A stretch of DNA of 64,000 bases from Polytrichum commune (Eukaryota; Streptophyta; Polytrichopsida; Polytrichales; Polytrichaceae). Where the stretch lies: assembly GCA_950295325.1 (NCBI GenBank), contig OX485803.1, positions 28,024,001 through 28,088,000 of the forward strand, written 5' to 3'. The position numbers and the translations under genes were made by a program. This document shows, piece after piece, positions 10,511 to 21,452 of this stretch; position 1 is the first letter of the stretch; each line of letters opens with the position of its first letter. Below the pieces are notes generated by a model. It searched no databases, had not been told where the DNA came from, and worked only from the letters and a program-made list of their open reading frames with translations.

Positions 10511-13500
10511 TAACACATGTTATTACACTAAGGCAAATTAGTCAAAGCTTCAGATTAAGTTTGCTCCGGTAACTAAGACCTTTGACGAAGGGGAATTTTG
10601 AGCCGAAGGACCCGAAGGGAAATAATTACAGAGAGGAGGAAATCTCATTCGGCGGTACACTCGAGTTAATCCCCGACCTCAAGCCGGCCAAGTAAGATAG
10701 ATCATTACAGTAAAAGCACAATTCACTCATATTTGAGGAAGGTAAGTTGCGGGCTTACCGGCTTACCATCACGTCATACCGGGTATGACTAGATACTAAA
10801 TTATTACACGGTGTTAAATCCAAATCAAAGGGAATTAGCCTAAGGGGATTTCAAAGCATCTAAGGGGAACACTTGGGGAAATTTAGGCCATGAGTTTAAT
10901 ACCTCATAAATGAGGGTCATAATAATCAAACATCTTTGAGTGGAAATCGGTTTACCATATACATTAGAATCAACAAGGATTCTAATCCCTCAAATATTCT
11001 CAAGTGAATTTGGAATGTTGAAGGACCAAGGATACCATCAATACAATATAATCAAGGCTAAAGAGACAAGAAGATTCTCAAGATTTTCATAACGTTAAAG
11101 AATATGTTTTGAACTAGAAACTCTTTATGAAGACATTCTCGGGATATTCTTAGAAAGTAATGAAGATTAGAAGCATTCAAACCATGAAAGATATTGTTTA
11201 CAACATTTAGAGTTTCCTTTGAAACACTTAACCTCGACATTAGGATTTCGGGGAACATAACCTTGAAAACCTAAGGCACTTTCTCCTTGGAGTTTTATAA
11301 AAGGGATCTTAAAATACAACATTCCGGATTTGAAGAAATAAGATTATCTTGCGAGATCTTTCAAACCATGAAAGATGCAAGAGCGAATAGATGATTAAGA
11401 ACTAGGGAAAGTAGTTTCTTAGAGAGCACTTTAATATTAGATTTCGGGGAACATAAACTTGTAACCTCAGGTCAACGATTCCAAGAGGATTCAAGAGCAG
11501 TAAATTAAAGATTACAAGAATTAGTCAACAAAGAGTTAACGGACACCTTCACAAGTTTTGGAAACTAAGAGAATCTAATTTTGGTGGGAGTAACTTCCAT
11601 GTAAACCGGTCAGCAGTGGGTTACACCGTCTAAGTTTGCTGAGGGTTTGAAGGTGACCTCGACAAGCACGTTGAGCGTACGCCTCAAGCCACGCACAGCA
11701 AGATCGTCCTTGAAGCCAGCAAGGACATTGTTGGTGAGTTCCTCCTTTCCGAGGATAGTGACAAACACCGTCTCCTCTCCCTAAAGGAGCTCGAACCTGT
11801 GTTTGAGAGCTGTAGAGAGTTGAATTCCCCAAACCTTCGTTCTAAGGTTACCTCTGTCAAATTTTTGCGGAGGTTCGGTGTTATGGATGGCATCGCTAAG
11901 CTCCGAGGCGTTAGCAATTGGGCCTACGTCCAACGGAACCAATTCCCAGGACAAGGTGACGATACAGACAAGGTGTTCGTCTTCAAGATGTCGGAGGTTG
12001 GTCCTGGAAGCGGTGTGGATTTGGTTCGTCGGATGCAACCGGGTGGGGACCTTGAGAACGCCTGGATTATGTCCGATCACGTCAAGCGGGTCAAAGGGTG
12101 GACCACCATGGCCGCTCATGTGTATGATGGGACTTATCAACGGGTCATGACCATTTCATGTTGTGATTTCCAATCGGAGGATAAGGATGCCCAAGTGCTC
12201 TTCTGGCAGAACCTCAACCACGTCATGGCCCGCCACAGTATCCCGCATCCAACGTTCATTGGCTTCATGGCGGACAGTGCGCAAGCAAATTGGAACGTTG
12301 TGCGCATTGTGTATGGTTCAGGAGATCCCAAAATTCCAATGGAGGGCCGTGAGCGTACTTGTTTTTTTCATTGGAAACAGTCGCTCGAGAAACATACGAA
12401 ATTGTACATAAAGCATGAATTACAAGACCAACATAGACACCTTTGCCTTCAATATCGCAATGCGTCCTCTATGGCAGAGGCGGAGACTAGGTATCTAGCT
12501 ATCAAGGCTTGGTGGGCATCATCGAATTGTACAAGTGAGGACGGTCTCAAACACCTCCAGCTCTGGCTTGCTTTCTGGCACTTCCGCTACCTTCAATGGG
12601 GTGGTTTCATGGAACTGGTACATCCCCTTCATGCTTCATTATTCTTTTTTCCTGGATTTAGTTTCCTCTCTTTGTGCTCCCTCTAATACTCCCTCTGCAC
12701 TCTCCAATCAGGAAAAGGTTCTGACTCAAGACCAGTTGGCCGAGATGCCGTCGTGCAATCTTGCGGAGTTCGTCCACAACAAGTGGCTTCAGGCATCGCG
12801 CAACAAGGGTGGAGATTTATACGTGGCTACGGTGGACGACTACATTCGCGCCTTCCTACAAGTTGTTGCATACTACACATTCCTTAAAGGTGGTATTGGC
12901 GGAGATGGTCCAAGCAAAGAAGAACTCAAGCTCAGGGGTGCTCAACGTCGAGCTCAGCGTACTGGCGACCCCACAGTGTTGCAGAAGGTCTTGCTCGACA
13001 TGCCCGGTGGGGAAGAATTTTGCATTCGCGATCCCCACCTTGAGGGCGCCGAGGTGTTTGGATCGCAGAAGCGAAGACCAGACACTCCAATTGGTGATGA
13101 TGGCGAGACCCACCGTCCCGATACCGTGAACTTCTCTCGCCCTCCCCCCGGTAAGCGAGTCACTCGCTCTCAACCTGCATCACTGCCTACTATCATTGAG
13201 GAGTCTTCCCCCTCTGTACAAGAGGTTCAAGTGCCTTCACCTGCAGGACTTGGTTTCCAGCGTGTCACCGCCGTGCAAGAAACCAAAGTAGATGTCTCTC
13301 TTTGGCATATTGCCCGCATACCCTATACGTCTGGGAAGTCTTGTTGGGCTAATCATGCGGGCACGAAAAAACAATGCACCGCAAGAATCGTCACCAATAA
13401 CAAGAGCGTCCCTGCGCCCACCTACACCGGTATGTGGCATCATTACAAACTCCAATCTATGAAGCGCACGGATTTCGTCTTCTGCCCGGACGACATAGAG

Positions 13501-14366
13501 CGTTGCGTAAAGGGCCCTCGTCGGAAATGGGTCATGCCGTTCTCTGATGGTCAAGAGAAACCTCCCATTCCCCCAATTTGGCCCGTCAAGATTGGTACCA
13601 ACCTCACCCGTTCGGAGATCTTCACCCTTGAGAACGCAGGTTTTCAACTCCCACCAAAGGAGCGCATCTCACCGACTCGACTTTTCACCAACTCCGCTCC
13701 CCCCCTGGATATGTCTGGAATCCGTATTCCGGAATTCCCATACTTCATCCCTCCGACAAGATTGTCCAAGGTTGTTCGGCGATGCACCAGCGCACCTTCG
13801 GCAAAGCAGAGGCAGATGGTTGCCTCTGCTGAAGCTATGCATGGTATTGTTCTGAAGTTAACTATGATCCCTCAACCGGGATTTGGCTGCATTATCTCAC
13901 TGCAGTCCAAGTCAGAACCCCAATCCCCCATATACCAGGTGACAGTAAGTTCTTATCCAGAGTGCAATTGCGCGAACTTTGTGGATATGATTTCCAATTT
14001 CGGCCGCAAACGCAATTCTTATCTCAATTGTAAGCATTTGTATTACATCTTCATCAAGGTTTCTAATTTAGATCCAGAAGTGAATTTGTTCATTCACGCC
14101 CCGACATTTAGCTTCAATGAAGTCAAACTCATCCTCGAAGGGGGTCTCTTGACACAACCTACTTCTTAGAATTCATATATGTCTACCTATACATTGTGCC
14201 CTAATAGATGTACCGATTGTGGACATCATGTATACTCATAAGTGTTTGCTATAATAAAGATGATCTGATGGATTCTTATTTATTCCATTCAAAATGTTTT
14301 ATTACAGTACAAAATTGTTAAGTGACTTCTAGTTCAAATTGGAGGTGCTACCTTTGTCTATCATAT

Positions 14367-14885
14367 CTACTTCCGTTTTGCAATTCTTCTATATGTATCA
14401 TCGTCCCTTCTTGATGGAGGTGGGCCCGGCCGAAACAAATCCATGTATGGGACCGTTTTATCCTTTAGTCGATCCTTCAATGGAAGATGATGCGGCTCAC
14501 TTCCTCTCATCCTTTGCCGAAACGACATAGACTTTGAAGATTCCCCTACTTCAGTCACCTCATCATCCCTGTTCGTCGTATTCTCTTCATTCACAACAGC
14601 GACTTCATTCACACTAGTGTCCTTCTCCAGCACATCAAAATGCCACCTAACTTTTTTTGTGTTTTGTTTCTGCTCCTCCTGCATCCTCCACCTCCGGGTT
14701 TGTGTAGACTGCGAAAATGGAGTGAGGTCGTAATCATCACTACATTGATTTCCAGCACGTATGTCACGTTCCGGCGATGGAATAAAAGGAACATCGGGAT
14801 CTCCTAGACTTCTAATTTCATTTTCCCATCCTAGGCCAACAAACGTTTTTCTCTCCTCTCCCATTGTGTGCATGCGTCTATACAA
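14367..14885 (-). CDS. Paralogue of the small acidic protein
   Basis: 172 residues, the duplicate of 7062-7550. The N-terminal GLGWENEIRSLGDP block, DDYDLTPFSQSTQ, and C-terminal RMRG..PHHLPLKDR and YMDLFRPGPPPS are conserved. The centre has diverged with indels that keep the frame, which is what selection on a protein would leave. Function is unknown. It is convergent with the broken transposase copy (stop 14169). The likely start is ATG 14864 (MGEERKTF), matching the paralogue. Confidence 0.52.
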   Translation of the reverse strand: MYRRMHTMGEERKTFVGLGWENEIRSLGDPDVPFIPSPERDIRAGNQCSDDYDLTPFSQSTQTRRWRMQEEQKQNTKKVRWHFDVLEKDTSVNEVAVVNEENTTNRDDEVTEVGESSKSMSFRQRMRGSEPHHLPLKDRLKDKTVPYMDLFRPGPPPSRRDDDTYRRIAKRK

Positions 14886-15395
14886 GACTCTAACTTATGT
14901 CCTAATATATATTGAGTTCGAAGATAATGTCTTCGACCACAAACAATAATTGTTCGACTCACACATAAGACAAAGACAAAAGTAATAGAATAAAATCGGA
15001 GCAAGTTGGCCGACCTTTATATTTTTATTGACTCATTCTTCAATTATACAAACTTCGATATGCTTATTTTTGTTTGTTCTTTCCATGGATCATCATTGAT
15101 GTTAATCATATACTTATACGTTTTATTTTAATGCTATTTCATTTTAGCACTTCCCGGTTCCGAAATGTAATGAGACCATTTCAAATATAGGGCCTTGTGA
15201 GTTAGATTTGGACCTATACATTCCACGGAAATAGGTCAATGTTTTTTACTATTTTTAGTGGATTCTCGAATATTCGAAGCATATTCCAGTCTATTTTTAA
15301 AAAAACTAAATTTGGTCTAAGAAGTTTGCTAAATTTAATCACTCTCTGCTATCCGCTCTCCACATCACCGCTCTAAGCTCTTCGCTCCCCGCTCT

Positions 15396-16187
15396 ATGCA
15401 CACATACAAGTGTCGTCCGTTGGAACTCCATGATCTCCCTCGGTTTGCAACATGGCTGACATCGCGGGTGACACGTCAGCGAGAAGCAGGCGAAGATGTG
15501 GACGGTGATGTTGTGCAATATGCGCAACCCCCTGAGCGATATGCTATCGCACACCGGAAAATGTATGCTTTTGGCATGCACTTCCGTGTTCGGGGTGCTG
15601 AGAGTGGCCTTGTCACGCGTGATTCATGTGTGGTGGCCTCTTTCACCCGACAAATACCATGGGGCCTAAGAAATGGGCAACCCATAGAGAGAACTGAGGA
15701 GTATGTGGGCTACATCGAAGAGATTTTAGAGCTAGACTACCGAAACCACTGCACCACCGTGCTAGTGTGCGATTGGGTTCGCCCTAGCCAAGATCCACGA
15801 CATCCCAATATCACACGGGATCAATATGGGTTCACCGTTGCCAACTTCAACCGCATGGATGGCAAAGTGCACTCAAACTCTTTTGCATTTCCATTGCATT
15901 GTCAACAGGTCTTCTTCTCCAATGACCCGCAACGTCCAGGATGGAAGATTGTGTATCGAACGGACGTGAGGGGTAGACATGGGCAACTTCATGTCAACCA
16001 AGGTCCACCAAACATAATCGATGTGCGTCATGATGCTGACTTTTTGGTTTTGCAACCAGAAATGATGGATGTAGAAGCCACTAGAGATCCTGCAACGGAC
16101 GGCGGTGTGCATATCCCTGTCCCTATGAGCGATGATCGTGGGCAAGAAGATGACGAAGGAACACAGGGAAGCGGCCACGACCCATAG
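15396..16187 (+). pseudogene. C-terminal TNP2-like fragment of a CACTA transposase (DUF4216-type)
   Basis: 263 open residues. Residues about 105-195 (YVGYIEEILELDY, VLVCDWVRP, YGFTVANFNR, QQVFFSNDPQRPGWKIVYRT) match the DUF4216 domain found at the C-terminus of CACTA (En/Spm) TNP2 transposases. The preceding LHDLPRFATWL resembles the segment joining the catalytic domain to DUF4216. The tail is acidic. Everything upstream of about 15419 belongs to the duplicated SWIM/MULE unit, so the catalytic part of TNP2 is missing. The ATG at 15396 sits just behind a CT-rich leader, so a short protein could still be made. Orientation agrees with the CACTA 3' terminus at 17131. Confidence 0.75.
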
Positions 16188-17131
16188 CACACATCGCTAC
16201 TGCACAACGCACAAGGCATGCAATGTAGCTCACTGTGTCATATCGCACGTCATGTTGTACGCCAACACAGTGTCCGAGTTGACGTCTACTCATGCGTCCG
16301 CAGAAACGTCTTCTGTGCACCGTCTCATGCATTGAAAAAACGGATGAGAACATGTAGGCATACATTATCTTTTCCATTAGCAATTTCTAATCTAAATATG
16401 GCAAGTGGCCAACCCATCCAGCATAGGAGCAAGGCACGTTCCCCGCATGTATTTTTGGCTTTGTGAGAGCAATAAAGTTAAATATTTTGCAATATTTACA
16501 AAAGTCTTCCCTTCTTTGAATTTAAATGAAAGGCCGGAGGTTTAAATCGCCAAATATGTTGACCGACGTGTTCATGTATTTAATTGTGCTCCGAACATGT
16601 CTTTCGCACGGCCAAGAGAGAAAGACTCAATAAAGCTCAGAAGTCTGAGGTTTTTGGTGCACATTCAACAAATAATTCAATGAGCTTCGAGACTTCAACA
16701 TGCATGGCCTAAACCATATCCAAGCACTATCAAAAATTTATGTTGCATTCCTTGATTTTTTTGGGGAGATTTTTCTTTTTTATAACTATCCACACGGATC
16801 CGCCCATTCTCCAACATTTTTTTCCCGGGCAGCACTTCAAGTCTGCCCGCCGCAACTATATACACGCAGAATATGACCTATGGGAATGACGTGGCGTTAT
16901 TGTGCTCCCCGACGCCCTGCCGCAGGACGTCATCATATTTTAAATGACATCCCCAAAAACATGTCTATCCACCCTAACATCGCCATGTCCTGCATAAAGA
17001 TCTGACATGTTCTCCCCAACGTCCAATGAAATCCACAATTCTGAGGACGTTAGGAGCCGAACATAGTGACATCTCTAAAAGCATCACTCGTTTCCGTAAA
17101 ACGACCCCAAAAACGCGGGTTTCTTATAGTG
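16188..17131 (+). mobile_element. 3' terminus of a CACTA (En/Spm) element
   Basis: Reading inward on the reverse strand from 17131 the sequence is CACTATAAGAAACCCGCG, a classic CACTA terminal inverted repeat. Subterminal words with CCCCAAAAAC and GACATC recur between about 16940 and 17115. Beyond 17131 the sequence is the interior of an antisense Ty3/gypsy element, so this CACTA inserted into that element. The 5' end is not in the window, and the 3-bp target duplication cannot be checked. Confidence 0.75.
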
Positions 17132-18600
17132 TTTGGAAATTTGAACTTGGTATTCACCACCCGCTTTTGAAACCCACCTAAAACGATGCATTTCTTAGAA
17201 AGATGTACCATTCATTTGGGTGTGAAATTCGCGCATATACGCCTTAAGAGGCCTGGACGCCTCATTTCCACCAAATTCATTCCAATGTCAATACCTTCCA
17301 AGCATTTTGAATTGGAATTTCAATCCAACATTAATGCCCTCCAAGGTTTTGGGTGCATTCGGTATTCTAGGCCCCAAATGCTTTTTGAGGCGTGCGGGAG
17401 CCCTTTCAAAGGACTCCACCATTTTCCTTACCGAATCCACCATCATGCCCACCATTGTCATTAGAACCAATGGTATGGTCAAATTCCATGAACACATGAT
17501 CTTTGTTCCAATTTGAGCCTTACAACCTTTGGGAAACCCCGGGTCACCATCACAACCCGCTTATTTGATAGCCATGCTTCCCTCAAAGTGCTAGCTCAAA
17601 AATTGGAACCCTGCTCTGATACCAAGTGTCGCAACCCTTGCTAGTCCCCCTTGACAATCTTGCCAATTTTCAATTCTAGCAAAGGTTACGAGCGCTAACC
17701 ATTCGCATTCCGCCATGCTAATGGTTAGCTCCTCCTACCCCGGACCATATAGTTCATAGGAGGGGAACCAACCCTCCTACTTTACTTTCAGGACTCACCC
17801 CTTAATCGGTAACCAATTCCCAAATGTGGACTTCCATCCATGGAAGTCCAATCCTATGTTGATCATCGCATTGCCGGAGCAACACTACAACAACCCGAAC
17901 CATACTAGGCAACTATGGCCTCACATTGGGCCAATGCCCATGGAGGCCGTGCCGTTCGGCCTCGGGTGGGTGAGGCCACACCATCTCACCCATATAAGCC
18001 TCTAGGACTTTATGCGGGGCCCCTACCCCACCGTCAACCAACTTCTTGTCTCTCTACCAAGAGTTGGGGCCAAGTGGACATTTTCCTTTAGCTGCTCGGC
18101 CTAGAACCCCCAAGCAGCTTCAGACCATCATAACTTCCTTGTATGATGACTGATCATAACAACCAACCACTCCATCTTCATCTACGCTTCACGTAGATGC
18201 CGATGGACGCCTCACTTGCCCCATTCGGGCAAGTCTTGAGGAAGTTATGCCTGTTTGAACCTTGGCAGTCCCGGGAATCACTCCCAGGCACTGCTGTACC
18301 AGGGCGCTGTCCCGGGACAGCGCCCCACTCAAATGGCCATAACTCCTAGCTCACACCTCCGATTTAGGTGTTCTTGAGCATTCTAGAATCACCACGCCAT
18401 GAGCTACGCATAGCTCATGGCCTTACCCTTGTGCCTCCTAGTCTCCGTGGGTGGGAGGCGTTCCCAACGCCCGGGGCCCTCACCCACACTAGGATCACTT
18501 GGGCCCTCTCACCAACGGCGCCACAAGTCCCGGGTGTCACTCCGGGGTCCCCCTTGTGCCCATGGTGTTTCGGGCACTCCTCATGGAGAGGTGCGCGATA
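17132..18600 (-). mobile_element. Antisense Ty3/gypsy chromovirus, 5' end only
   Basis: On the reverse strand: LTR (18600-17627), then TTGGTATCAGAGC (initiator-Met primer site), then gag-like sequence (MTMVG, ERAP, LKKHLGPRIPNAPKTLEG) as in the elements at 36352 and 47786. It stops abruptly at the CACTA terminus. The rest presumably lies left of the CACTA element, outside the window. Confidence 0.85.
17627..18600 (-). repeat. LTR of the antisense chromovirus
   Basis: 974 bp, the same length as the LTRs at 47786-48759 and 53770-54743. The 5' terminal TGTCGC (reverse strand) has decayed to TATCGC at 18600-18595. The abutting sequence at 18601 is hAT element, so the retrotransposon had inserted into that hAT. 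Confidence 0.85.
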
Positions 18601-18959
18601 GACCCCGTCCGCCCCCGTTCCCGACCCCGTCCGCCCCGTTCCCGCCCCCGTCCGCCCCACCCTCGTCCCCCGTCCGCCCCACACCCTCCTTAGTCATATT
18701 TTACTACTTTGATTTTAACAGAATGATAAACATAATGGCAAAATGGTTTACTTGGCGCTAGGCATATCCACATCCACGTCGGCCTTTTTTGCCACATAGG
18801 ACGCCACCTTGGCAAGAAGGTAAGTATTTTACCCACCCTACTAGCTTCCCCCTAGGTTGACCCTACGTGGACCCTATTGTGTCGTGACGGAGGGGTCCGT
18901 CACGACACGACACGTCATGACAGCACAACACCGTCATGACGTCGGGATAGACAACCCTG
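18601..18959 (+). mobile_element. 3' part of a hAT-type non-autonomous element
   Basis: Same sequence as the right half of 61109-61942, including the C-rich CCGTCCGCCCCGTTCC repeats, TTGATTTTAACAGAAT, and the terminus ATAGACAACCCTG. The left half is missing because the antisense chromovirus inserted into the C-rich block. Confidence 0.85.
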
Positions 18960-19128
18960 CTTCATACATAGTCACGAATCACCCCCAACTTTCACTGAAA
19001 CACAACGTAAATTCCCCTTCTTACCAAATAAACTGATAAATGAATGCCTTAGATGCTTTGAAACACTAAATGAATATTTTCACCCTCCTCCACTCCTAAA
19101 TATACCTACGCAAACAACTAGAATAAAT

Positions 19129-21452
19129 ACCAACACCAATTATGAAACAAATATAATAACTTGGAATGCATCTTCACTTAACACCACCTTACCAACCTTA
19201 CAAAGCCTCATTACCCACACACAAACAAATACAACAATCATTATCATCCAAGAAACTAAACTCACAGCAACAAAATCTACGAAACATATCCAAAACTTAT
19301 TTCCACAATACAAACTCATATTTAACAACACACACACACTCGCAAGATGTATCCACCAACGAATGCCTTATACACTTGAAAGAGGTGGACTGCTCACGCT
19401 TATACACAACAAATATGCCTTCCCCGGTAACATCACCAAAATTCCTACACCAACAAACATTTCGCCATACCTCCAAATAATATGAATAAACAACCAACCA
19501 CTACAGCCATGGTTAATCATTCATTTGTATATGCCCACACACAGAGAGGATACCCAACTAATCCCTCACATAAAAACCACAATCACCAATCAAATTACCG
19601 TACACCCCGATCATATATACACCCTATGCGGGGACTTCAACCAAGACATTGCACTTATTGGTAGACACGGGTAGATCACTCTAAGGCATTTTTGTGCACC
19701 ACGTGCGGCTGGGGTTTTTTTTGTTTTGGGGCTATTTACCTTCAAGGGCTGAATTAAAGCCTCCCTATAATTACTAAAATTTCAAAAATGACCCATTTGT
19801 TTGCACCCTTCCATTACTTATATTGTCCAAGTCACTGCAATTTTTTGTACTCTATATTCCTTTTAAGTAATAAAAGCTAAAACCCAAATGAATGCAATAG
19901 ACGAGTGTTGAGGGAAAACATGAAAACAAAGAAGGGTGCAAACAATAATACCATCGCAAACAGAGTTATGAAGAAAACACATAGGAGACCATAGCAAAGT
20001 AATACCATTGCAAACACTGTTATGATGAAAACACATAGGATCCTTCTAGTATCCTTATCTTCAGCCCCTATATTAATTTTACAAAAAAATAATGGCCCAC
20101 GTTTTATGTCCATCTAACTTACTTATAATGGGATTGTCTACATTTAATGGCCCCTTCATTATTTGGAATTCCTTTATAATTTTTATTTCAAATGATTTTA
20201 ATCCTCTCTATATTATGCCGCACGTCGTTCTTAAAATGCACTAAGTGATCTACCCGTGTTGGTAGACAAAATGACAGCCTTAATACACCACCACAAGAAG
20301 AAGATATACAATGGAAGACCTTTACTGCATCCCTAAATTTTGAATACATCCCAACAAATACCACATTTTCCAGACAAGGCGGTAATAACTATACATCCAC
20401 CAGCTTGATAGATGGTTTCTACATCAACTCACCAAATAATAGTAGATACTCTTCTACAACTAACACCCATATGGACCTAAACTCATATCACTACCCAATC
20501 ACCCTCCATATACCACACAACACACTAATGGCCAGACCCATACTCCCAAACAACATTGCACGAATTAGGATACTAAACCCAATACCGCCTGAAAACCTTG
20601 AAAAATTCAATATTAAATTTTTTGAAAAAAACTCTATACATATTAACACTTTAACCACCCTCTTGGAAAAAACACAATCATCTCACAAACTCCCAATGGC
20701 AAAATGCATGCAACTCACTCGACATTATAATAAGAAAAATCTCACAAACCATAGAAGAAACATGTCATGCAGCTCCAATACCACACCTTACAAATCGAAC
20801 AACCCAACAAGGCGGCTTCCTACCACGAAAATTAGCTAAACCATGGAGAAAACACCTAGCCACGTATCACCTAATTAGAAAAACTATATATATTACAAAA
20901 AACGACCCGAATTGGCAAGCACACCCAATATTAACTGAAATACAGAACCACCAACATGTACAAATTCCCAACCCACCCACAACAAACACTTCACTAAACG
21001 CATGGATAGACGAAATAACAGTTATTGCAAAATCTGCTAAGAAACAAGCTAGGATATAACCACAAAATACACTAAAGAATGCATACTAAAAGTAATATCT
21101 AAATATAGACAACTCTATGAAAAAAACCCTAAAAAAGTAAACAGGAAAGTTTTTTAAATTTCTGAAACCTCACCGCTAGACTCCATCATTGATAGACAAA
21201 ATAATATCTTAACTAGCCCCGAAGACATCGCAAAAGAAATACACATACAACAATGCATTAGTAACCGTCCTACAGTCACTACTTGTGAACATCAGACAAC
21301 ACATCCACAATATTGTACGTGTAAAGTACGACAATACCCATGGCATGACCTTGACGGCTTCACCATAGACCAGCGCGGAGAACCTCAAACCCCATTATAT
21401 ACATACTTCGATCCAGAAACGTATGACTTATGTCTCAAAAACTTAGGTAACA
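19129..21452 (+). pseudogene. LINE endonuclease region and RT-proximal linker
   Basis: Read across frames it shows IITWNASSL near the start, IIIIQETKL (catalytic Glu of AP-type endonucleases), and CGDFNQD (the GDFN motif), the last just before the MITE at 19666. After the MITE come STSLIDGFYI and SYHYPITLHI, which resemble the conserved S-x-IDyi and SDH blocks; the catalytic His region seems changed to SYHYP. Several frameshifts and stops lie between 20840 and 21200. The last residues before the solo LTR, LCLKNLGN, join directly to NKAPGPDKISN on its far side. Confidence 0.72.
19666..20258. mobile_element. MITE in the LINE endonuclease region
   Basis: 593 bp with perfect 15-bp terminal inverted repeats CACGGGTAGATCACT, flanked by an 8-bp duplication TTGGTAGA (19658-19665 and 20259-20266). 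A 9-bp TSD with 14-bp repeats is equally possible, which leaves hAT and Mutator origins both open. It contains no gene. An imperfect internal duplication, GCAAACA..GTTATGA.GAAAACACATAGGA, lies at 19938-20040. Confidence 0.88.

Larger units (their letters stand above)
9236..11664 (+). mobile_element. Solo LTR (2429 bp) inserted in the second transposase copy
   Basis: It starts TGTGTAGCC and ends CTCGACA, and is flanked by the 5-bp duplication AGCAC (9231-9235 and 11665-11669). Removing the element and one AGCAC restores the frame seen in the paralogue. TG...CA ends and a 5-bp TSD identify an LTR; no primer site, coding region or second LTR is present, so it is a solo LTR. A TATATAAGAGG box near 10099 would mark the U3/R boundary. 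Two private minisatellites lie inside. The 31360-33195 fragment has related TATA-proximal sequence (CATAATACACTTCATTT). Confidence 0.9.
8046..14169 (+). pseudogene. Second SWIM/MULE transposase copy, 5'-truncated and interrupted
   Basis: This is a close paralogue of 3228-6900. It begins inside the coding region at the duplication junction, has an in-frame TAA at 8366-8368 (the other copy has a Glu codon), and is split by a solo LTR at 9236-11664. Downstream the frame is open again: 11665-12617, a 94-bp GT-AG intron (12618-12711), then 12712-14169, the same 1458-bp second exon length as the intact copy. The Asp of VYDGTY, FMADSAQANW, RTCFFHWKQSLEKH, and the C-terminal CNC...CKH SWIM pattern are all kept. 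An AATAAA lies at about 14254. The 3' half may still be transcribed, but a full transposase cannot be made. Confidence 0.85.
8046..15418. repeat. Tandem segmental duplication, unit 2
   Basis: Second copy of 3337-8045. Without the 2429-bp LTR and its 5-bp duplication it is about 4.94 kb, against 4.71 kb for unit 1. It differs by point changes, small indels, and a second copy of an approximately 40-codon Ser/Pro block (AVHDSP..FPSDSFVTPS, two copies between 8388 and 8630). After 15418 the sequence switches to the CACTA-type DUF4216 fragment. Confidence 0.83.

Noticed and set aside
18368-18761. Open frames such as those with HELRIAHGLTLVPPSL
   Set aside because: They recur in every chromovirus LTR (also near 36300, 42400, 47750 and 53750) and are non-coding LTR sequence.
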